A stretch of 64,000 nucleotides of DNA from Streptomyces sp. PKU-EA00015 (GCF_013387495.1 NZ_JABZEE010000011.1:1-64000); one strand, 5' to 3'. Numbered from the stretch's first letter, positions 25,915 to 35,487 are shown. Numbers and translations are program-made. The notes: generated from the letters alone by a model not told the origin.

Positions 25915-27375
25915 GTGGCGGAGGAGCTCACCCCGGAGACCCCGGAAGAGGACGAGCAGCCGATCAAGCAGCGCAAGAACGGCCTGTACCCGGGCGTGTC
26001 CGACGAGCTGGCCGAGAACATGACGACCGGCTGGGCGGACACGGAGCTGCGGGATCTCGAGCCCGTCGCGCAGGCCGCACAGACCGCCGCCCGCCGCGCG
26101 GCGCTGTCCGCCCGGTTCCCCGGCGAGCGCCTGGTGATCCCCGCGGGCAACCTGAAGACCCGCTCGAACGACACCGAGTACAGCTTCCGCGCCTCCACCG
26201 AGTACGCGTACCTGACCGGTGACCAGACGGAGGACGGCGTCCTGGTCCTGGAGCCGAAGGGCGAGGGCCACCGGGCCACGATCCACCTCCTGCCGCGCTC
26301 CGACCGTGAGAACGGCGAGTTCTGGCTGTCCGGTCAGGGCGAGCTGTGGGTCGGCCGCCGCCATTCGCTGACCGAGGCCGAGCAGCTCTACGGCATCCCC
26401 GCCTCCGACGTGCGCAAGCTGCCCGACCGCCTGCGCGAGGCAACCGGCCCGGTCCGCGTCGTGCGCGGCCACGACGCCGGCATCGAGGCCGCCCTGACCG
26501 ACAAGGTCACCGCCGAGCGCGACGAGGAACTGCGCGTCTTCCTGTCCGAGGCCCGTCTGGTCAAGGACGACTTCGAGATCGGCGAGCTGCAGAAGGCGTG
26601 CGACGCGACGGCCCGCGGCTTCGAGGACGTCGTCAAGGTCCTCGACAAGGCCCAGGCCACCAGCGAGCGCTACATCGAGGGCACCTTCTTCCTGCGCGCC
26701 CGCGTCGAGGGCAACGACGTCGGCTACGGCACCATCGCCGCCGCCGGCCCCCACGCCTGCACCCTGCACTGGGTCCGCAACGACGGCCCCGTGCGCTCCG
26801 GCGACCTGCTCCTGCTCGACGCCGGTGTGGAGACCACCACCCTCTACACCGCCGACGTCACCCGCACCCTGCCGGTCAACGGCCGCTACACCGACATCCA
26901 GCGCAAGATCTACGACGCCGTGTACGAGGCCCAGGAGGCCGGCATCGCCGCGGTCAGGCCCGGCGCCAAGTACCGCGACTTCCACGACGCCGCCCAGCAC
27001 GTCCTGGCCGAGAAGCTCGTCGAATGGGGCCTGGTCGAAGGCCCTGTCGAGCGCGTCCTGGAGCTCGGCCTCCAGCGCCGCTGGACCCTCCACGGGACCG
27101 GCCACATGCTCGGTATGGACGTCCACGACTGCGCCGCCGCGCGCACCGAGAGCTACGTCGACGGCACCCTCGAGCCCGGCATGTGCCTGACCGTCGAGCC
27201 CGGCCTGTACTTCCAGGCGGACGACCTCACCGTGCCCGAGGAGTACCGCGGCATCGGCGTCCGCATCGAGGACGACATCCTCGTCACCGAGGACGGCAAC
27301 CGGAACCTCTCCGCCGCCCTCCCCCGCCGGGCCGACGAGGTCGAGGCCTGGATGGCCGGCCTGCGCACGGGCTGA
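25915..27375 (+). CDS. pepP: Xaa-Pro aminopeptidase (aminopeptidase P family, M24B)
   Basis: 486 residues. An N-terminal creatinase-like domain (about 60-220) precedes the pita-bread metallopeptidase domain, which removes an N-terminal residue followed by proline. The five dinuclear-metal ligands are visible in order: Asp in LLLLDAG, Asp in TADVTR, His in GTGHMLG, Glu in TVEPG and Glu in GVRIEDD. GTG 25915 is chosen because AGGAGG lies five bases before it; an ATG at 25876 has no ribosome site. No signal peptide, so cytoplasmic. Confidence 0.93.
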   Translation: MAEELTPETPEEDEQPIKQRKNGLYPGVSDELAENMTTGWADTELRDLEPVAQAAQTAARRAALSARFPGERLVIPAGNLKTRSNDTEYSFRASTEYAYLTGDQTEDGVLVLEPKGEGHRATIHLLPRSDRENGEFWLSGQGELWVGRRHSLTEAEQLYGIPASDVRKLPDRLREATGPVRVVRGHDAGIEAALTDKVTAERDEELRVFLSEARLVKDDFEIGELQKACDATARGFEDVVKVLDKAQATSERYIEGTFFLRARVEGNDVGYGTIAAAGPHACTLHWVRNDGPVRSGDLLLLDAGVETTTLYTADVTRTLPVNGRYTDIQRKIYDAVYEAQEAGIAAVRPGAKYRDFHDAAQHVLAEKLVEWGLVEGPVERVLELGLQRRWTLHGTGHMLGMDVHDCAAARTESYVDGTLEPGMCLTVEPGLYFQADDLTVPEEYRGIGVRIEDDILVTEDGNRNLSAALPRRADEVEAWMAGLRTG

Positions 27376-27388
27376 TCGGGACCGACAC

Positions 27389-27430
27389 CGAGGGCGCGCC
27401 GCTCAGGAGACTCCGAGCAGCGCGCCCTCG
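27389..27430. terminator. Imperfect hairpin at converging gene ends
   Basis: 16-bp arms with one mismatch (27389-27404, 27415-27430) overlap the 3' end of the minus-strand ATPase gene and follow pepP. Confidence 0.55.
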
Positions 27431-27855
27431 CGCCATTTCAGGATCTTGTCGAAGCTCACCACCGCGCCACGGCCCGGTCGGCTGCGCACATGGACGTGGT
27501 CGGCGAGCTGCTCGATCAGGCAGAGCCCCCGGCCGCTCTCCGCGGTGGACGGTGCGGTGTGGCCGCACGGCGAACCGCGCCGCGGGACGAACCCCGGCCC
27601 CGAATCCGCCACCTCGATACGGCACTTCTCGCCGTCCAGGAAGGCCGTCACCCGGTATCCCGCCGACGCGCCGCGCGCGTCGGCGCCGCCGCCGTGTTCC
27701 ACGGCGTTCGCACACGCCTCGGTCAGGGCCACCGACAGGTCGTAGGAGACGTCGGGGTCGACGCCCGCGGTCTCCATGGCGCCGAGCAGCAGACGGCGGG
27801 CGAGCGGCACGCTCGCAGCCTCGCGCCGCAGATGGAGGGACCACCAGATGCTCAT
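27403..27855 (-). CDS. ATP-binding protein, anti-sigma-factor-type HATPase
   Basis: 150 residues, GHKL fold. N box SVALTEACANAVEHGG (about 41-56), G1 box VADSGPGFVPR (about 82-92), G2 box ESGRGLCLIEQLAD (about 106-119). This is the RsbW-like arrangement used to sequester sigma or anti-anti-sigma factors. ATG 27855 follows GGGAGG; a longer frame to 28470 runs through the divergent membrane-protein gene and is rejected. It is distinct from the relative at 20353. Confidence 0.86.
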   Translation of the reverse strand: MSIWWSLHLRREAASVPLARRLLLGAMETAGVDPDVSYDLSVALTEACANAVEHGGGADARGASAGYRVTAFLDGEKCRIEVADSGPGFVPRRGSPCGHTAPSTAESGRGLCLIEQLADHVHVRSRPGRGAVVSFDKILKWREGALLGVS

Positions 27856-28057
27856 GCTCAGCCTCCCGGCCGCGGCTCGACATACCGATACGTATTGCCC
27901 GCGGGCACACTCGGTAAGCACAGGGTCGCCGCGACAGCCCTCGATCGGCGGATGCGAAGCCGGGCTTCGCGGTGTATGCCGACGGACCCGTCCGCAAAGG
28001 GGATCTTCCGGACCTGCTGTACGGACGCGAACGGCGCAGTGCGATGATGACCCGGCC

Positions 28058-28840
28058 ATGTCGTCCACGCGCCACGCACGTGCCGGAGCCGGTCTGCGGC
28101 TTCTGAGGGCCGCGGTGTTCACCGCGGTCTGCGTCGTGCTGTCCGCGACGGGGCATGTGCTCGCCGCCTGCGAGGCGGTTGCGCTGTGGACGCTCGTGGC
28201 CGGGAGCGCCGGGGTCTTCGCGCTGGTCGTGCCGTTCGCGGGGCGGGAGCGTTCGCTGCCGGCCATCGCGGCCGTGCTGACCGCCGGACAGCTCGGGCTG
28301 CACTCCCTGTTCGCCATCGGGCAGAGCAGGCTGCACCTCGCGCAGACCGCCGACGAAGCGCTGATCAGGACGGCCGCCAAGCTGGTCTGCGGTGCGGGCG
28401 CCGCCTCCCTCACTCCCTCCGACGCGCGGCGCATCGTCACCACGGCGGGCATCGACCCGGCCGCGCACACCGGTCACGCGCATCTCGCCGAAGCGGCGGC
28501 CACGGGGCCGGAAGCGCCCTCGCTGGCCATGGTGCTCGGGCACCTGCTGGCCGGGATCGCGACCGGACTGCTGCTGCGGCGCGGGGACGCGGCGCTGCTG
28601 CGGCTCATGCTGCTGTCCGCCGGCTCGGCCCACGAGGTCGCCGGTGCGGCGCGGCTGCGTGCCCTGCGTGCGGCCGTCGTGCTCGTACGGGCCCTGTGCG
28701 CCGGTCTGCCCGGCGCGCCGGAGCGCCTGCCCCGCCCGTCGGCGCACACGGCAGGACCGCCCCCGCCGGCCGCCGGCGAGGTTCTTCAGCACACGGTGAT
28801 CAGGCGCGGGCCGCCGCGCGTATTCGTCCTCAGCGCCTGA
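28058..28840 (+). CDS. Integral membrane protein of the copper cluster
   Basis: 260 residues with hydrophobic helices at about 14-35, 40-60, 67-90 and 148-170, a His-containing loop (HTGHAHL, near 141) and a Pro-rich tail. I do not recognise a named family. It lies upstream of YcnI, Sco, PCuAC and CopC-CopD genes in the same direction, 95 bases before YcnI, so a role in copper handling is inference. ATG 28058 has no clear ribosome site. Confidence 0.75.
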   Translation: MSSTRHARAGAGLRLLRAAVFTAVCVVLSATGHVLAACEAVALWTLVAGSAGVFALVVPFAGRERSLPAIAAVLTAGQLGLHSLFAIGQSRLHLAQTADEALIRTAAKLVCGAGAASLTPSDARRIVTTAGIDPAAHTGHAHLAEAAATGPEAPSLAMVLGHLLAGIATGLLLRRGDAALLRLMLLSAGSAHEVAGAARLRALRAAVVLVRALCAGLPGAPERLPRPSAHTAGPPPPAAGEVLQHTVIRRGPPRVFVLSA

Positions 28841-28935
28841 TCGCGGCTCGCTCGACGGGAGCGGAGCCGCCGCGCCCGCGCACGCCCGTGCGCCGGCGCA
28901 CCTCGTCTCTCCTTCACCGTGGAGTGTTTGCCAGC

Positions 28936-29682
28936 ATGAACGTCTACCGCGCTGCCGCCGCTGCCGTCGTCGCCGCCGCCTCCGTCGTCGTCTTCTCCGG
29001 CACCGCCTGCGCACACGTCAGCGTGCAGCCGCAGGGCGAGGCCGCCAAGGGCGGCTACGCGACCGTCAACTTCAAGGTCCCCAACGAGCGCGACAACGCC
29101 TCGACCGTCAAGCTCGAGGTCAGCCTGCCCACCGAGCACCCGCTGGCGTCCGTCATGCCGCAGCCGGTGCCGGGCTGGAAGGTCGAGGTCACCAAGGCGA
29201 AGCTCGACAAGCTGCTCGAGGTGCACGGCAAGCAGATCACCGAGGCCGTCTCCAAGGTCACCTGGACCGCGGACGGCTCGAAGATCGGACCCGGCCAGTT
29301 CCAGCAGTTCCCGCTCTCCCTCGGTCAACTGCCCGAGGCCACCGACCAGATGGTCTTCAAGGCGCTCCAGACGTACGACAACAAGGAGGTCGTGCGCTGG
29401 ATCGAGGAGCCGAAGGAGGGCGGCGAGGAGCCGGAGTCCCCCGCTCCCGTGCTGAAGCTCTCCGCGGCGGCAGAGGACCACCACGGCACGGGCGCGACGG
29501 ACGCCTCGGCCGAGGACAAGAACGGCGGCCACGACGAGGAGGGCGCGCACAGCGAGTCGGCGGCGGCCTCCTCGTCCGACGGCACCGACTCGACGGCCCG
29601 CATCCTGGGCGTCGTCGGCATCGTCGTCGGCGCGGCGGGTGTCGCCTTCGGCGTCCTCGCCGGACGCCGCCGCAGCTCCTGA
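28936..29682 (+). CDS. YcnI family copper-binding protein (DUF1775)
   Basis: 248 residues. Signal peptide (1-26, ending ACA) leaves a mature N terminus starting with His (HVSVQPQG), the copper-binding His of YcnI domains; a Trp-containing core follows (NFKVPNERDN, KVTWTADG). A His/Glu-rich linker (DHHGTGATD ... GGHDEEGAHSES), a C-terminal membrane helix and RRRSS end the protein, so it is anchored on the outer face of the membrane. Likely a copper chaperone or store feeding the Sco and PCuAC proteins encoded directly downstream. Confidence 0.9.
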   Translation: MNVYRAAAAAVVAAASVVVFSGTACAHVSVQPQGEAAKGGYATVNFKVPNERDNASTVKLEVSLPTEHPLASVMPQPVPGWKVEVTKAKLDKLLEVHGKQITEAVSKVTWTADGSKIGPGQFQQFPLSLGQLPEATDQMVFKALQTYDNKEVVRWIEEPKEGGEEPESPAPVLKLSAAAEDHHGTGATDASAEDKNGGHDEEGAHSESAAASSSDGTDSTARILGVVGIVVGAAGVAFGVLAGRRRSS

Positions 29683-29713
29683 AACCCCGTCCACCACGTC
29701 TGGAACCTGCTCA

Positions 29714-30370
29714 ATGCGTAAGAACACCTTGCTCGCGGCCGCGCTCGTCGTGGCCGCCGGGCTCACCCTGTCCGCCTGCGCCACCGGTGACGAAGTGGCC
29801 GCCAAGCCCAACTTCGACGTCTCGGCGCAGGAGAGGACCGAGGCCGCGACGGTGCTCGACAAGCCGTACGCCAAGCCGGACCTCGTCCTGACCGACACCC
29901 GTGGCGAGACGTTCGACCTGCGGGAGCGCACCAAGGGCAAGCCGACCCTGATCTACTTCGGCTACACCCACTGCCCCGACGTCTGCCCGCTGACGATGAG
30001 CAACATCTCCATCGCCAGGAAGCAGCTGCCCAAGGCCGACCAGGACAAGCTCCAGGTCGTCTTCGTCACCACCGACCCCGAGCGCGACACCCCCGCCGAG
30101 CTCGGCAAGTGGCTGCCGAGCGCGGGCGATCCGTCCTTCATCGGCCTGACCGGCGAGTTCCCGGCCATCCAGGCGGGCGCACGCGCGATCGGCATCGGCA
30201 TCGACCCGCCGACGAAGGAGAAGGACGGCACCGTCGTCTCCATGCACGGCGCCCAGGTCATCGCCTTCTCGCCGAAGACCGACAAGGGCTACGTCCTGTA
30301 CGGCGAGGACACCACGGCCGACGACTGGGCGAAGGACCTGCCCGCGCTGATCAAGGGCGAGAGGCCGTGA
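29714..30370 (+). CDS. SCO1/SenC family copper lipoprotein
   Basis: 218 residues. A lipobox LSAC (Cys22) follows an N-terminal signal, so it is a membrane-anchored lipoprotein. The thioredoxin-like domain has the copper/thiol motif CPDVC (in YTHCPDVCPLTM, near 92) and a downstream His (SMHGAQ), the three ligands of Sco proteins. It delivers copper to the CuA site of cytochrome c oxidase. The next gene begins with GTGA overlapping its stop, so both are translated together. Confidence 0.93.
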   Translation: MRKNTLLAAALVVAAGLTLSACATGDEVAAKPNFDVSAQERTEAATVLDKPYAKPDLVLTDTRGETFDLRERTKGKPTLIYFGYTHCPDVCPLTMSNISIARKQLPKADQDKLQVVFVTTDPERDTPAELGKWLPSAGDPSFIGLTGEFPAIQAGARAIGIGIDPPTKEKDGTVVSMHGAQVIAFSPKTDKGYVLYGEDTTADDWAKDLPALIKGERP

Positions 30371-30816
30371 TCCGCCGGCGTACGTCCCTGGCCGTCGCCG
30401 TCGCCGTGAGCGCCGGTCTGGCGCTGTCGGGCTGCTCGGCGGACGCCGGGCCGAAGCTGGCGGTCAGCGGCGCCTTCATGCCACAGCCCGTCGACGACAT
30501 GGCCGCCGGGTTCCTCACGGTCGAGAACAGCGGGGGGAGCGCGGACACGCTCACCTCGGTCACGAGCGACATCTCGGACGACGTCACGATCCACCGGACG
30601 ACGGACCGGAAGATGCGCGAGGTGGCGTCGTTCGACATCCCCGCGGACGGCAGGCTCGATCTCGAACGCGGCGGCAGCCACATCATGTTCATGGCGCTCA
30701 AGGAGCGGCCGAAGCAGGGCGACAAGGTCGCGGTCGAGCTGCACTTCGAGAAGTCGGACCCGATCACGGTGGAGGTCCCCGTCAAGGAGACCACCTACAA
30801 CCCGCAACAGCAGTGA
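30367..30816 (+). CDS. PCuAC periplasmic-type copper chaperone lipoprotein
   Basis: 149 residues. Lipobox LSGC after a short signal. The copper motif is readable: Met in GAFMPQP and DDM, His in VTIHRT, Met in RKM, and the HxM pair in SHIMFM. PCuAC proteins hand Cu(I) to Sco or directly to cytochrome oxidase. Start GTG 30367 overlaps the Sco stop by four bases, and the CopC-CopD gene starts 20 bases after its stop. Confidence 0.92.
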   Translation: MIRRRTSLAVAVAVSAGLALSGCSADAGPKLAVSGAFMPQPVDDMAAGFLTVENSGGSADTLTSVTSDISDDVTIHRTTDRKMREVASFDIPADGRLDLERGGSHIMFMALKERPKQGDKVAVELHFEKSDPITVEVPVKETTYNPQQQ

Positions 30817-30835
30817 GCAGTGAGGGACTGATCGC

Positions 30836-32800
30836 ATGATGACAGCCACCGCCCCGCGCTTCGGCCCGTCCCCGCTGCGGCGACTGCTCGCCGCGGTCGT
30901 GCTCGTCGGCACGCTCGTCGGCGCCCTGCTGTCCGGTGCGGGCCCCGCGTCGGCGCACGCCGCGCTGATCACGAGCGACCCGAAGGACGGGGCGGTGGTG
31001 GCCACCGCGCCCCAGGAGGTCACGCTCACCTTCTCCGAGCAGATCGCCATGGGTGACGACTCGATCCGCGTGCTCGAACCGAGCGGCAAGCGCGCCGACA
31101 CGGACGAGATCCGCGACCTCGGCTCCGGCGGCACCGTCAGGTACGGCGTCTCCCTTCACGCGGGTCTGCCGAACGGCACGTACACCGTGGCCTGGCAGGC
31201 GGTGTCCGCAGACAGCCACCCGGTCTCCGGTGCCTTCACCTTCTCCATCGGCGCGCCGTCGAAGACCACCGTCGCGCTGCCCGACCAGGAGGCCGGCGGC
31301 GGAGTCGTCGGCGTGCTGTACGGGATCGCGCGCTACGCCGCGTACGCGGGCTTCGTCCTGCTCACGGGTGGTGCTGCCTTCGTGCTCCTGTGCTGGCGGC
31401 GCGGTGCGTCGGTGCGGCCCGTTCAGCGTCTCGTCGCCCAGGGGTGGGTGACGCTGACCGCGGCCACGCTGGCGATGCTGCTGCTGCGTTCGCCGTACAC
31501 CGGCTCGGGCGAGCTCGCGGACGCGCTCGACCTCGGCGGGCTCGGGGACGTCCTGGAGACGAAGACCGGCGCCGCGCTCGTCTCCCGGCTGCTGCTGCTC
31601 GGAGCGGCCGCCCTCTTCGTCGCGGTGCTCTTCGGCGCCTATGCCCGCTCGTTTCCCACCACCACCCTGTCTGACGGCGCTCCGCGCCGGCCGGCCGATT
31701 CGCGCGAGGACGAGGAGGAACGCAAGGACCTCACCTTCGGGCTCGCCATGGGCGGCTCGGTCGTCGCGGCCGGGATCGCCGCGACCTGGGCGCTGTCGGA
31801 GCACGCGTCCACCGGCATCCAGCCGGGGATCGCGATGCCGGTGGACGTCCTGCACCTGCTGGCCGTCGCGGTCTGGCTCGGCGGGCTGGCCACGCTGCTG
31901 GTCGCGCTGTACCGCGCGCCGTCCGTGGAGCGCGAGGCCGTACAGCGGTTCTCCACGGCCGCGTTCTGGAGCGTCGTCGTGCTGGCGGCGACCGGGCTCT
32001 ACCAGTCGTGGCGGCAGGTCGGCTCGTGGTCGGCGCTCACCGGGACTCGGTACGGACAGCTGCTCCTGCTCAAGATCGGCCTCGTGGTGGTGCTGGTCGC
32101 CGTCGCGTGGATCTCGCGGCGCTGGACCGCGCGCCTGTCCGAGGTCGCGGCGGCCGGACCCGCCGACGACGCCAAGACCGCGGAGGACGACCCCGCCGAC
32201 GACGCCGACGCCGAGCCGGCCGACCCCGTCCGCGCCGCTCAACTCGCCCGCCAGAGGGCCGCGGTGGCCACGGCCGAACGCAGGCGCACCAGGGACGCCG
32301 ACGCCGAGCGCTCCGGACTGCGCCGTACCGTGCTGGCCGAGACCGCGGTCGCGGTCGTCCTGCTGGCCGTGACGACGGTGCTCACGTCGACCGAGCCGGG
32401 GCGTACGGAGGAGGAGGCCGCGCGCGGCGGCGAGCGGTCGGCCGCTCCCCAGGCCACCGGGCCCGCGGAGATCGAGCTGCCCTTCGACACGGGCGGCGAA
32501 CAGGGCAAGGGCACCGTACGGCTGAGCCTCGACCCCGCGCAGCCCGGATCGAACGAGATGCACGTGTGGACCGAGACGCCGGACGGCAAGCCGCTGGACG
32601 CCCCCGAGCTGAAGGTCTCGTTCACCCTGCAGGCCAAGGAGATCGGCCCGCTGCCCATCACGCCGGACCGGGTGGCGGCGGGACACTGGAGCGCGAGTGC
32701 GGTCCAGATCCCGATGCCCGGCGACTGGCAGGTCAAGGTGACCGTGCGCACCTCCGACATCGACCAGACCACCGTCGACAAGAACATCAGGATCGGCTGA
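30836..32800 (+). CDS. CopC-CopD fusion copper-uptake protein
   Basis: 654 residues in three parts. After a signal peptide ending ASA the mature protein starts HAALITSDPKDG, the CopC copper site, with a second His in DSHPVSG; the CopC domain runs to about 140. About 155-500 is the CopD membrane part with at least eight helices, interrupted by an acidic loop (DDAKTAEDDPADDADAE). The last ~110 residues form a YtkA-like beta domain after another helix. Such fusions import or sense copper for cuproenzyme maturation. ATGs at 30836 and 30839 are both possible starts. Confidence 0.9.
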   Translation: MMTATAPRFGPSPLRRLLAAVVLVGTLVGALLSGAGPASAHAALITSDPKDGAVVATAPQEVTLTFSEQIAMGDDSIRVLEPSGKRADTDEIRDLGSGGTVRYGVSLHAGLPNGTYTVAWQAVSADSHPVSGAFTFSIGAPSKTTVALPDQEAGGGVVGVLYGIARYAAYAGFVLLTGGAAFVLLCWRRGASVRPVQRLVAQGWVTLTAATLAMLLLRSPYTGSGELADALDLGGLGDVLETKTGAALVSRLLLLGAAALFVAVLFGAYARSFPTTTLSDGAPRRPADSREDEEERKDLTFGLAMGGSVVAAGIAATWALSEHASTGIQPGIAMPVDVLHLLAVAVWLGGLATLLVALYRAPSVEREAVQRFSTAAFWSVVVLAATGLYQSWRQVGSWSALTGTRYGQLLLLKIGLVVVLVAVAWISRRWTARLSEVAAAGPADDAKTAEDDPADDADAEPADPVRAAQLARQRAAVATAERRRTRDADAERSGLRRTVLAETAVAVVLLAVTTVLTSTEPGRTEEEAARGGERSAAPQATGPAEIELPFDTGGEQGKGTVRLSLDPAQPGSNEMHVWTETPDGKPLDAPELKVSFTLQAKEIGPLPITPDRVAAGHWSASAVQIPMPGDWQVKVTVRTSDIDQTTVDKNIRIG

Positions 32801-32806
32801 AACGCA

Positions 32807-34036
32807 GTGAGCGACAACGACATCTCCAGGCGGCGGCTGCTCGGCGCCGCCGGCGCCGCGGGCGCGACCGGGCTCGTGCTCGGCGCCGCGGGCGGCGCCG
32901 CCGCGCACGCCGCCTCGTCGGACGCCCCGACGCCGCTGACCTCGGTCGGCGCCACCGGCGTCGCCTTCCACGGCACGCACCAGGCAGGGATCACCGACCC
33001 GCAGCAGGCCCACGGGCATCTGGTCGCCTTCGACCTCGCGCCCGGCGCCGGGCGCAAGGAGGCGGCCGCGCTGATGAGGCGCTGGTCGGCACTGGCGGCG
33101 GAGCTGATGGCGGGGCGGCCCGCGGGGGACGGTGACACGGGCGTCGCGCTCGACGCCGGGCCGTCGTCGCTGACCGTCACCTTCGGGTTCGGCCGCACCT
33201 TCTTCGACCGTACGTCCCTGATCGCCGAACGCCCCGTGGAGCTGGACCCGTTGCCGGCCTTCTCCTCGGACCGCCTCGACCCGAAGCGCTCCGACGGCGA
33301 TCTGTGGGTGCAGATCGGTGCGGACGACGCGCTCGTCGCCTTCCACGCGCTGCGCGCGATCCAGAAGTCGGCGGGCGGGGCCGCGCGGGTGCGCTGGCAG
33401 ATGAACGGCTTCAACCGCTCCCCGGGTGCGACCGCGAAGCCGATGACGGCCCGCAACCTGATGGGCCAGGTCGACGGCACCGGCAACCCCAAGCCGTCCG
33501 AGCCGGACTTCCGGCAGCGGGTCTTCGTGCCGCAGGCGACCGAGCACGCCTGGATGGCGGGCGGCTCGTACGCCGTGGTGCGCCGTATCCGGATGCTGCT
33601 CGACGACTGGGAGAAGCTGTCGCTGAGGAAGCAGGAGCAGGTCATCGGCCGCCGCAAGTCCGACGGCGCTCCGCTGACGGGCGGTACGGAGACGACGGAG
33701 CTCGCCCTCGACGAGACCGGTCCCGACGGAAAGCTCGTGATCCCCGACAACGCACACGCGCGCATCTCCGCGCCCGAGCAGAACGGCGGCGCCGCGATGC
33801 TGCGGCGGCCCTTCTCCTTCCACGACGGGATCGACGCCGACGGGACGCCCGACGCGGGGCTGATCTTCATCTGCTGGCAGGCCGACCCGCTGCGCGGCTT
33901 CGTGCCGGTGCAGCGCAAGCTCGACCGGGGTGACGCGCTGTCGCCCTTCATCCGGCACGAGGCGAGCGGACTGTTCGCGGTGCCGGGCGGGCCGGCGAAG
34001 GGCGAGTACGTGGGGCAGCGACTGCTGGAGGGCTGA
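32807..34036 (+). CDS. Dyp-type (EfeB-like) haem peroxidase, Tat-exported
   Basis: 409 residues. The twin-arginine signal SRRRLLGAAGAAGATGLVL targets it folded through Tat. The Dyp signature GQVDGTGNP (GxxDG with the catalytic Asp, near 223) is present, and EHAWMAGGSY with following Arg residues is the haem-side region. It oxidises dyes/phenolics or deferrochelates haem with H2O2. It starts 6 bases after the CopC-CopD stop (GTG 32807), so is part of the copper operon; extracellular Dyp peroxidase and copper delivery are known to be linked in Streptomyces development through the GlxA system, but that link here is inference. Confidence 0.93.
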   Translation: MSDNDISRRRLLGAAGAAGATGLVLGAAGGAAAHAASSDAPTPLTSVGATGVAFHGTHQAGITDPQQAHGHLVAFDLAPGAGRKEAAALMRRWSALAAELMAGRPAGDGDTGVALDAGPSSLTVTFGFGRTFFDRTSLIAERPVELDPLPAFSSDRLDPKRSDGDLWVQIGADDALVAFHALRAIQKSAGGAARVRWQMNGFNRSPGATAKPMTARNLMGQVDGTGNPKPSEPDFRQRVFVPQATEHAWMAGGSYAVVRRIRMLLDDWEKLSLRKQEQVIGRRKSDGAPLTGGTETTELALDETGPDGKLVIPDNAHARISAPEQNGGAAMLRRPFSFHDGIDADGTPDAGLIFICWQADPLRGFVPVQRKLDRGDALSPFIRHEASGLFAVPGGPAKGEYVGQRLLEG

Positions 34037-34068
34037 GCAGGAGGCGTACGGGCGGGTCCGCGGCACAT

Positions 34069-34080
34069 TAGGGTGACGGT
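34069..34080 (+). promoter_or_regulatory. Leaderless-type promoter of pheA
   Basis: TAGGGT (34069-34074) matches the TANNNT -10 box and ends six bases before the ATG at 34081. No ribosome site is present, the layout of a leaderless transcript. Confidence 0.5.
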
Positions 34081-35019
34081 ATGTCGGCCACGCGCTACAC
34101 GTATCTCGGTCCCGAGGGCACCTTCACGGAGGCCGCCCTGCGTACCCTGCCGGAAGCCGCGACCCGGGAGCTCGTCCCGATGGTCTCGGTGCCCGCCGCA
34201 CTCGACGCCGTACGTGCAGGTGAGGCGGCGGCGGCGCTCGTGCCGATCGAGAACTCCGTGGAGGGCGGCGTCACGGCCACCCTCGACGAACTGGCGTCGG
34301 GCGAGCCGCTGATGATCTACCGCGAGGTCGTCCTGCCCATCGCCTTCGCGCTGCTCGTGCGCCCGGGCACCGAGCTGTCCGAGATCAAGACGGTGACCGG
34401 CCACCCGGTGGCCCAGCCGCAGGTGCGCAACTGGCTGCGGGCCCATCTGCCGGACGCGCTGTGGGAGTCGGCCGCGTCGAACGCGGACGGGGCGCGGCTC
34501 GTCCAGGAGGGACGGTTCGACGCGGCCTTCGCGGGCGCGTTCGCCGCGGCGACGTACGGGCTGGAGGCGCTGGTCACCGAGATCCACGATGCCGAGAACG
34601 CCGAGACGCGGTTCGTGCTGGTGGGCCGGCCGGCCCGGCCGGCGGCGCCGACGGGCTCGGACAAGACGTCCGTGGTGATCTGGCAGCGCGAGGACCATCC
34701 GGGTGCGCTGATGGAGCTGCTCCAGGAGTTCGCCGTACGCGGGGTCAACCTGATGCTGCTCCAGTCGCGGCCGACCGGCGCGGGCATCGGCAACTACTGC
34801 TTCGCCATCGACGCCGAGGGCCATGTCTCGGACCGCCGGGTGGGCGAGGCGCTGATGGGCCTGAAGCGGATCTGCCAGGAGGTCCGGTTCCTCGGCTCCT
34901 ACCCCAGGGCCGTGGCGCCCGAGCAGGTGCGTCCGCTGCGCGCGGGGACGTCGGACGCCGAGTTCACCGCGGCGTCCGACTGGCTGGCGCGCTGCCAGGA
35001 CGGCCGCGCACAGGACTGA
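34081..35019 (+). CDS. pheA: Prephenate dehydratase
   Basis: 312 residues. The N-terminal periplasmic-binding-like catalytic domain (1-185, YLGPEGTFTEAAL at the start, IENSVEGGV near 60, ETRFVLVGRP near 178) decarboxylates and dehydrates prephenate to phenylpyruvate in phenylalanine synthesis. An ACT domain (about 198-275, ALMELLQEFAVRGVNL and the SRPT motif) binds phenylalanine for feedback. No chorismate-mutase domain is fused. It lies 44 bases after the Dyp gene with its own promoter-like box. Confidence 0.95.
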   Translation: MSATRYTYLGPEGTFTEAALRTLPEAATRELVPMVSVPAALDAVRAGEAAAALVPIENSVEGGVTATLDELASGEPLMIYREVVLPIAFALLVRPGTELSEIKTVTGHPVAQPQVRNWLRAHLPDALWESAASNADGARLVQEGRFDAAFAGAFAAATYGLEALVTEIHDAENAETRFVLVGRPARPAAPTGSDKTSVVIWQREDHPGALMELLQEFAVRGVNLMLLQSRPTGAGIGNYCFAIDAEGHVSDRRVGEALMGLKRICQEVRFLGSYPRAVAPEQVRPLRAGTSDAEFTAASDWLARCQDGRAQD

Positions 35020-35487
35020 GTCGTACCGGCAGATTTTCGTTGTCCACAAAACTTATCCACAGGCGCGGTTCTCGACCTGGGGACAAGTCGACAACGCATC
35101 ACCGCATCGTCGACAAATCGGCCCAGGGCTCTCACTTCCCTCCACAGAGCGGCAGGTCGGTCCCTGTCACCCTCATTCCATTGATCAACCCTTCAGGGCG
35201 AGGAATTCCCACCCGAATGAGCGTGTGGGGACGGTTTGATCACCGAATCCTCGGGCACTCACGCACCTTACGGAATGATCAATTCCATAGTCCACAGACG
35301 GTTCACACACCCTGTGGATAACCGCGCTTCCCGCCGAACGCCTGTGGACAAGCGGTCCACGATCCGGACAGGGCCTGGAGAATTGGCGCCCGGGGCGAGG
35401 AATTGCCCCACCTTTATCGATTCCGGCAATTCGGGCAAAGTGACACGCAAGGCAATATCGGTTTGGGGTGGCCCGAGTCGGCACCGG
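35020..35487. other. pheA-serS intergenic region with DnaA-box cluster
   Basis: About 480 bases without a gene and less GC-rich than its surroundings. Four consensus DnaA boxes are present: TTGTCCACA 35040-35048, TTATCCACA 35053-35061, and on the other strand TTATCCACA 35313-35321 and TTGTCCACA 35343-35351; extra GGACAA and TCCACAG fragments lie between. Confidence 0.65.

Noticed and set aside
25036..27126. 696-codon minus-strand frame opposite PP2C and pepP
   Set aside because: No recognisable domains and conflicts with two clear genes.
30782..34066. 1094-codon minus-strand frame across the copper genes
   Set aside because: Antisense to CopC-CopD and Dyp genes with all expected motifs; no family-like sequence.
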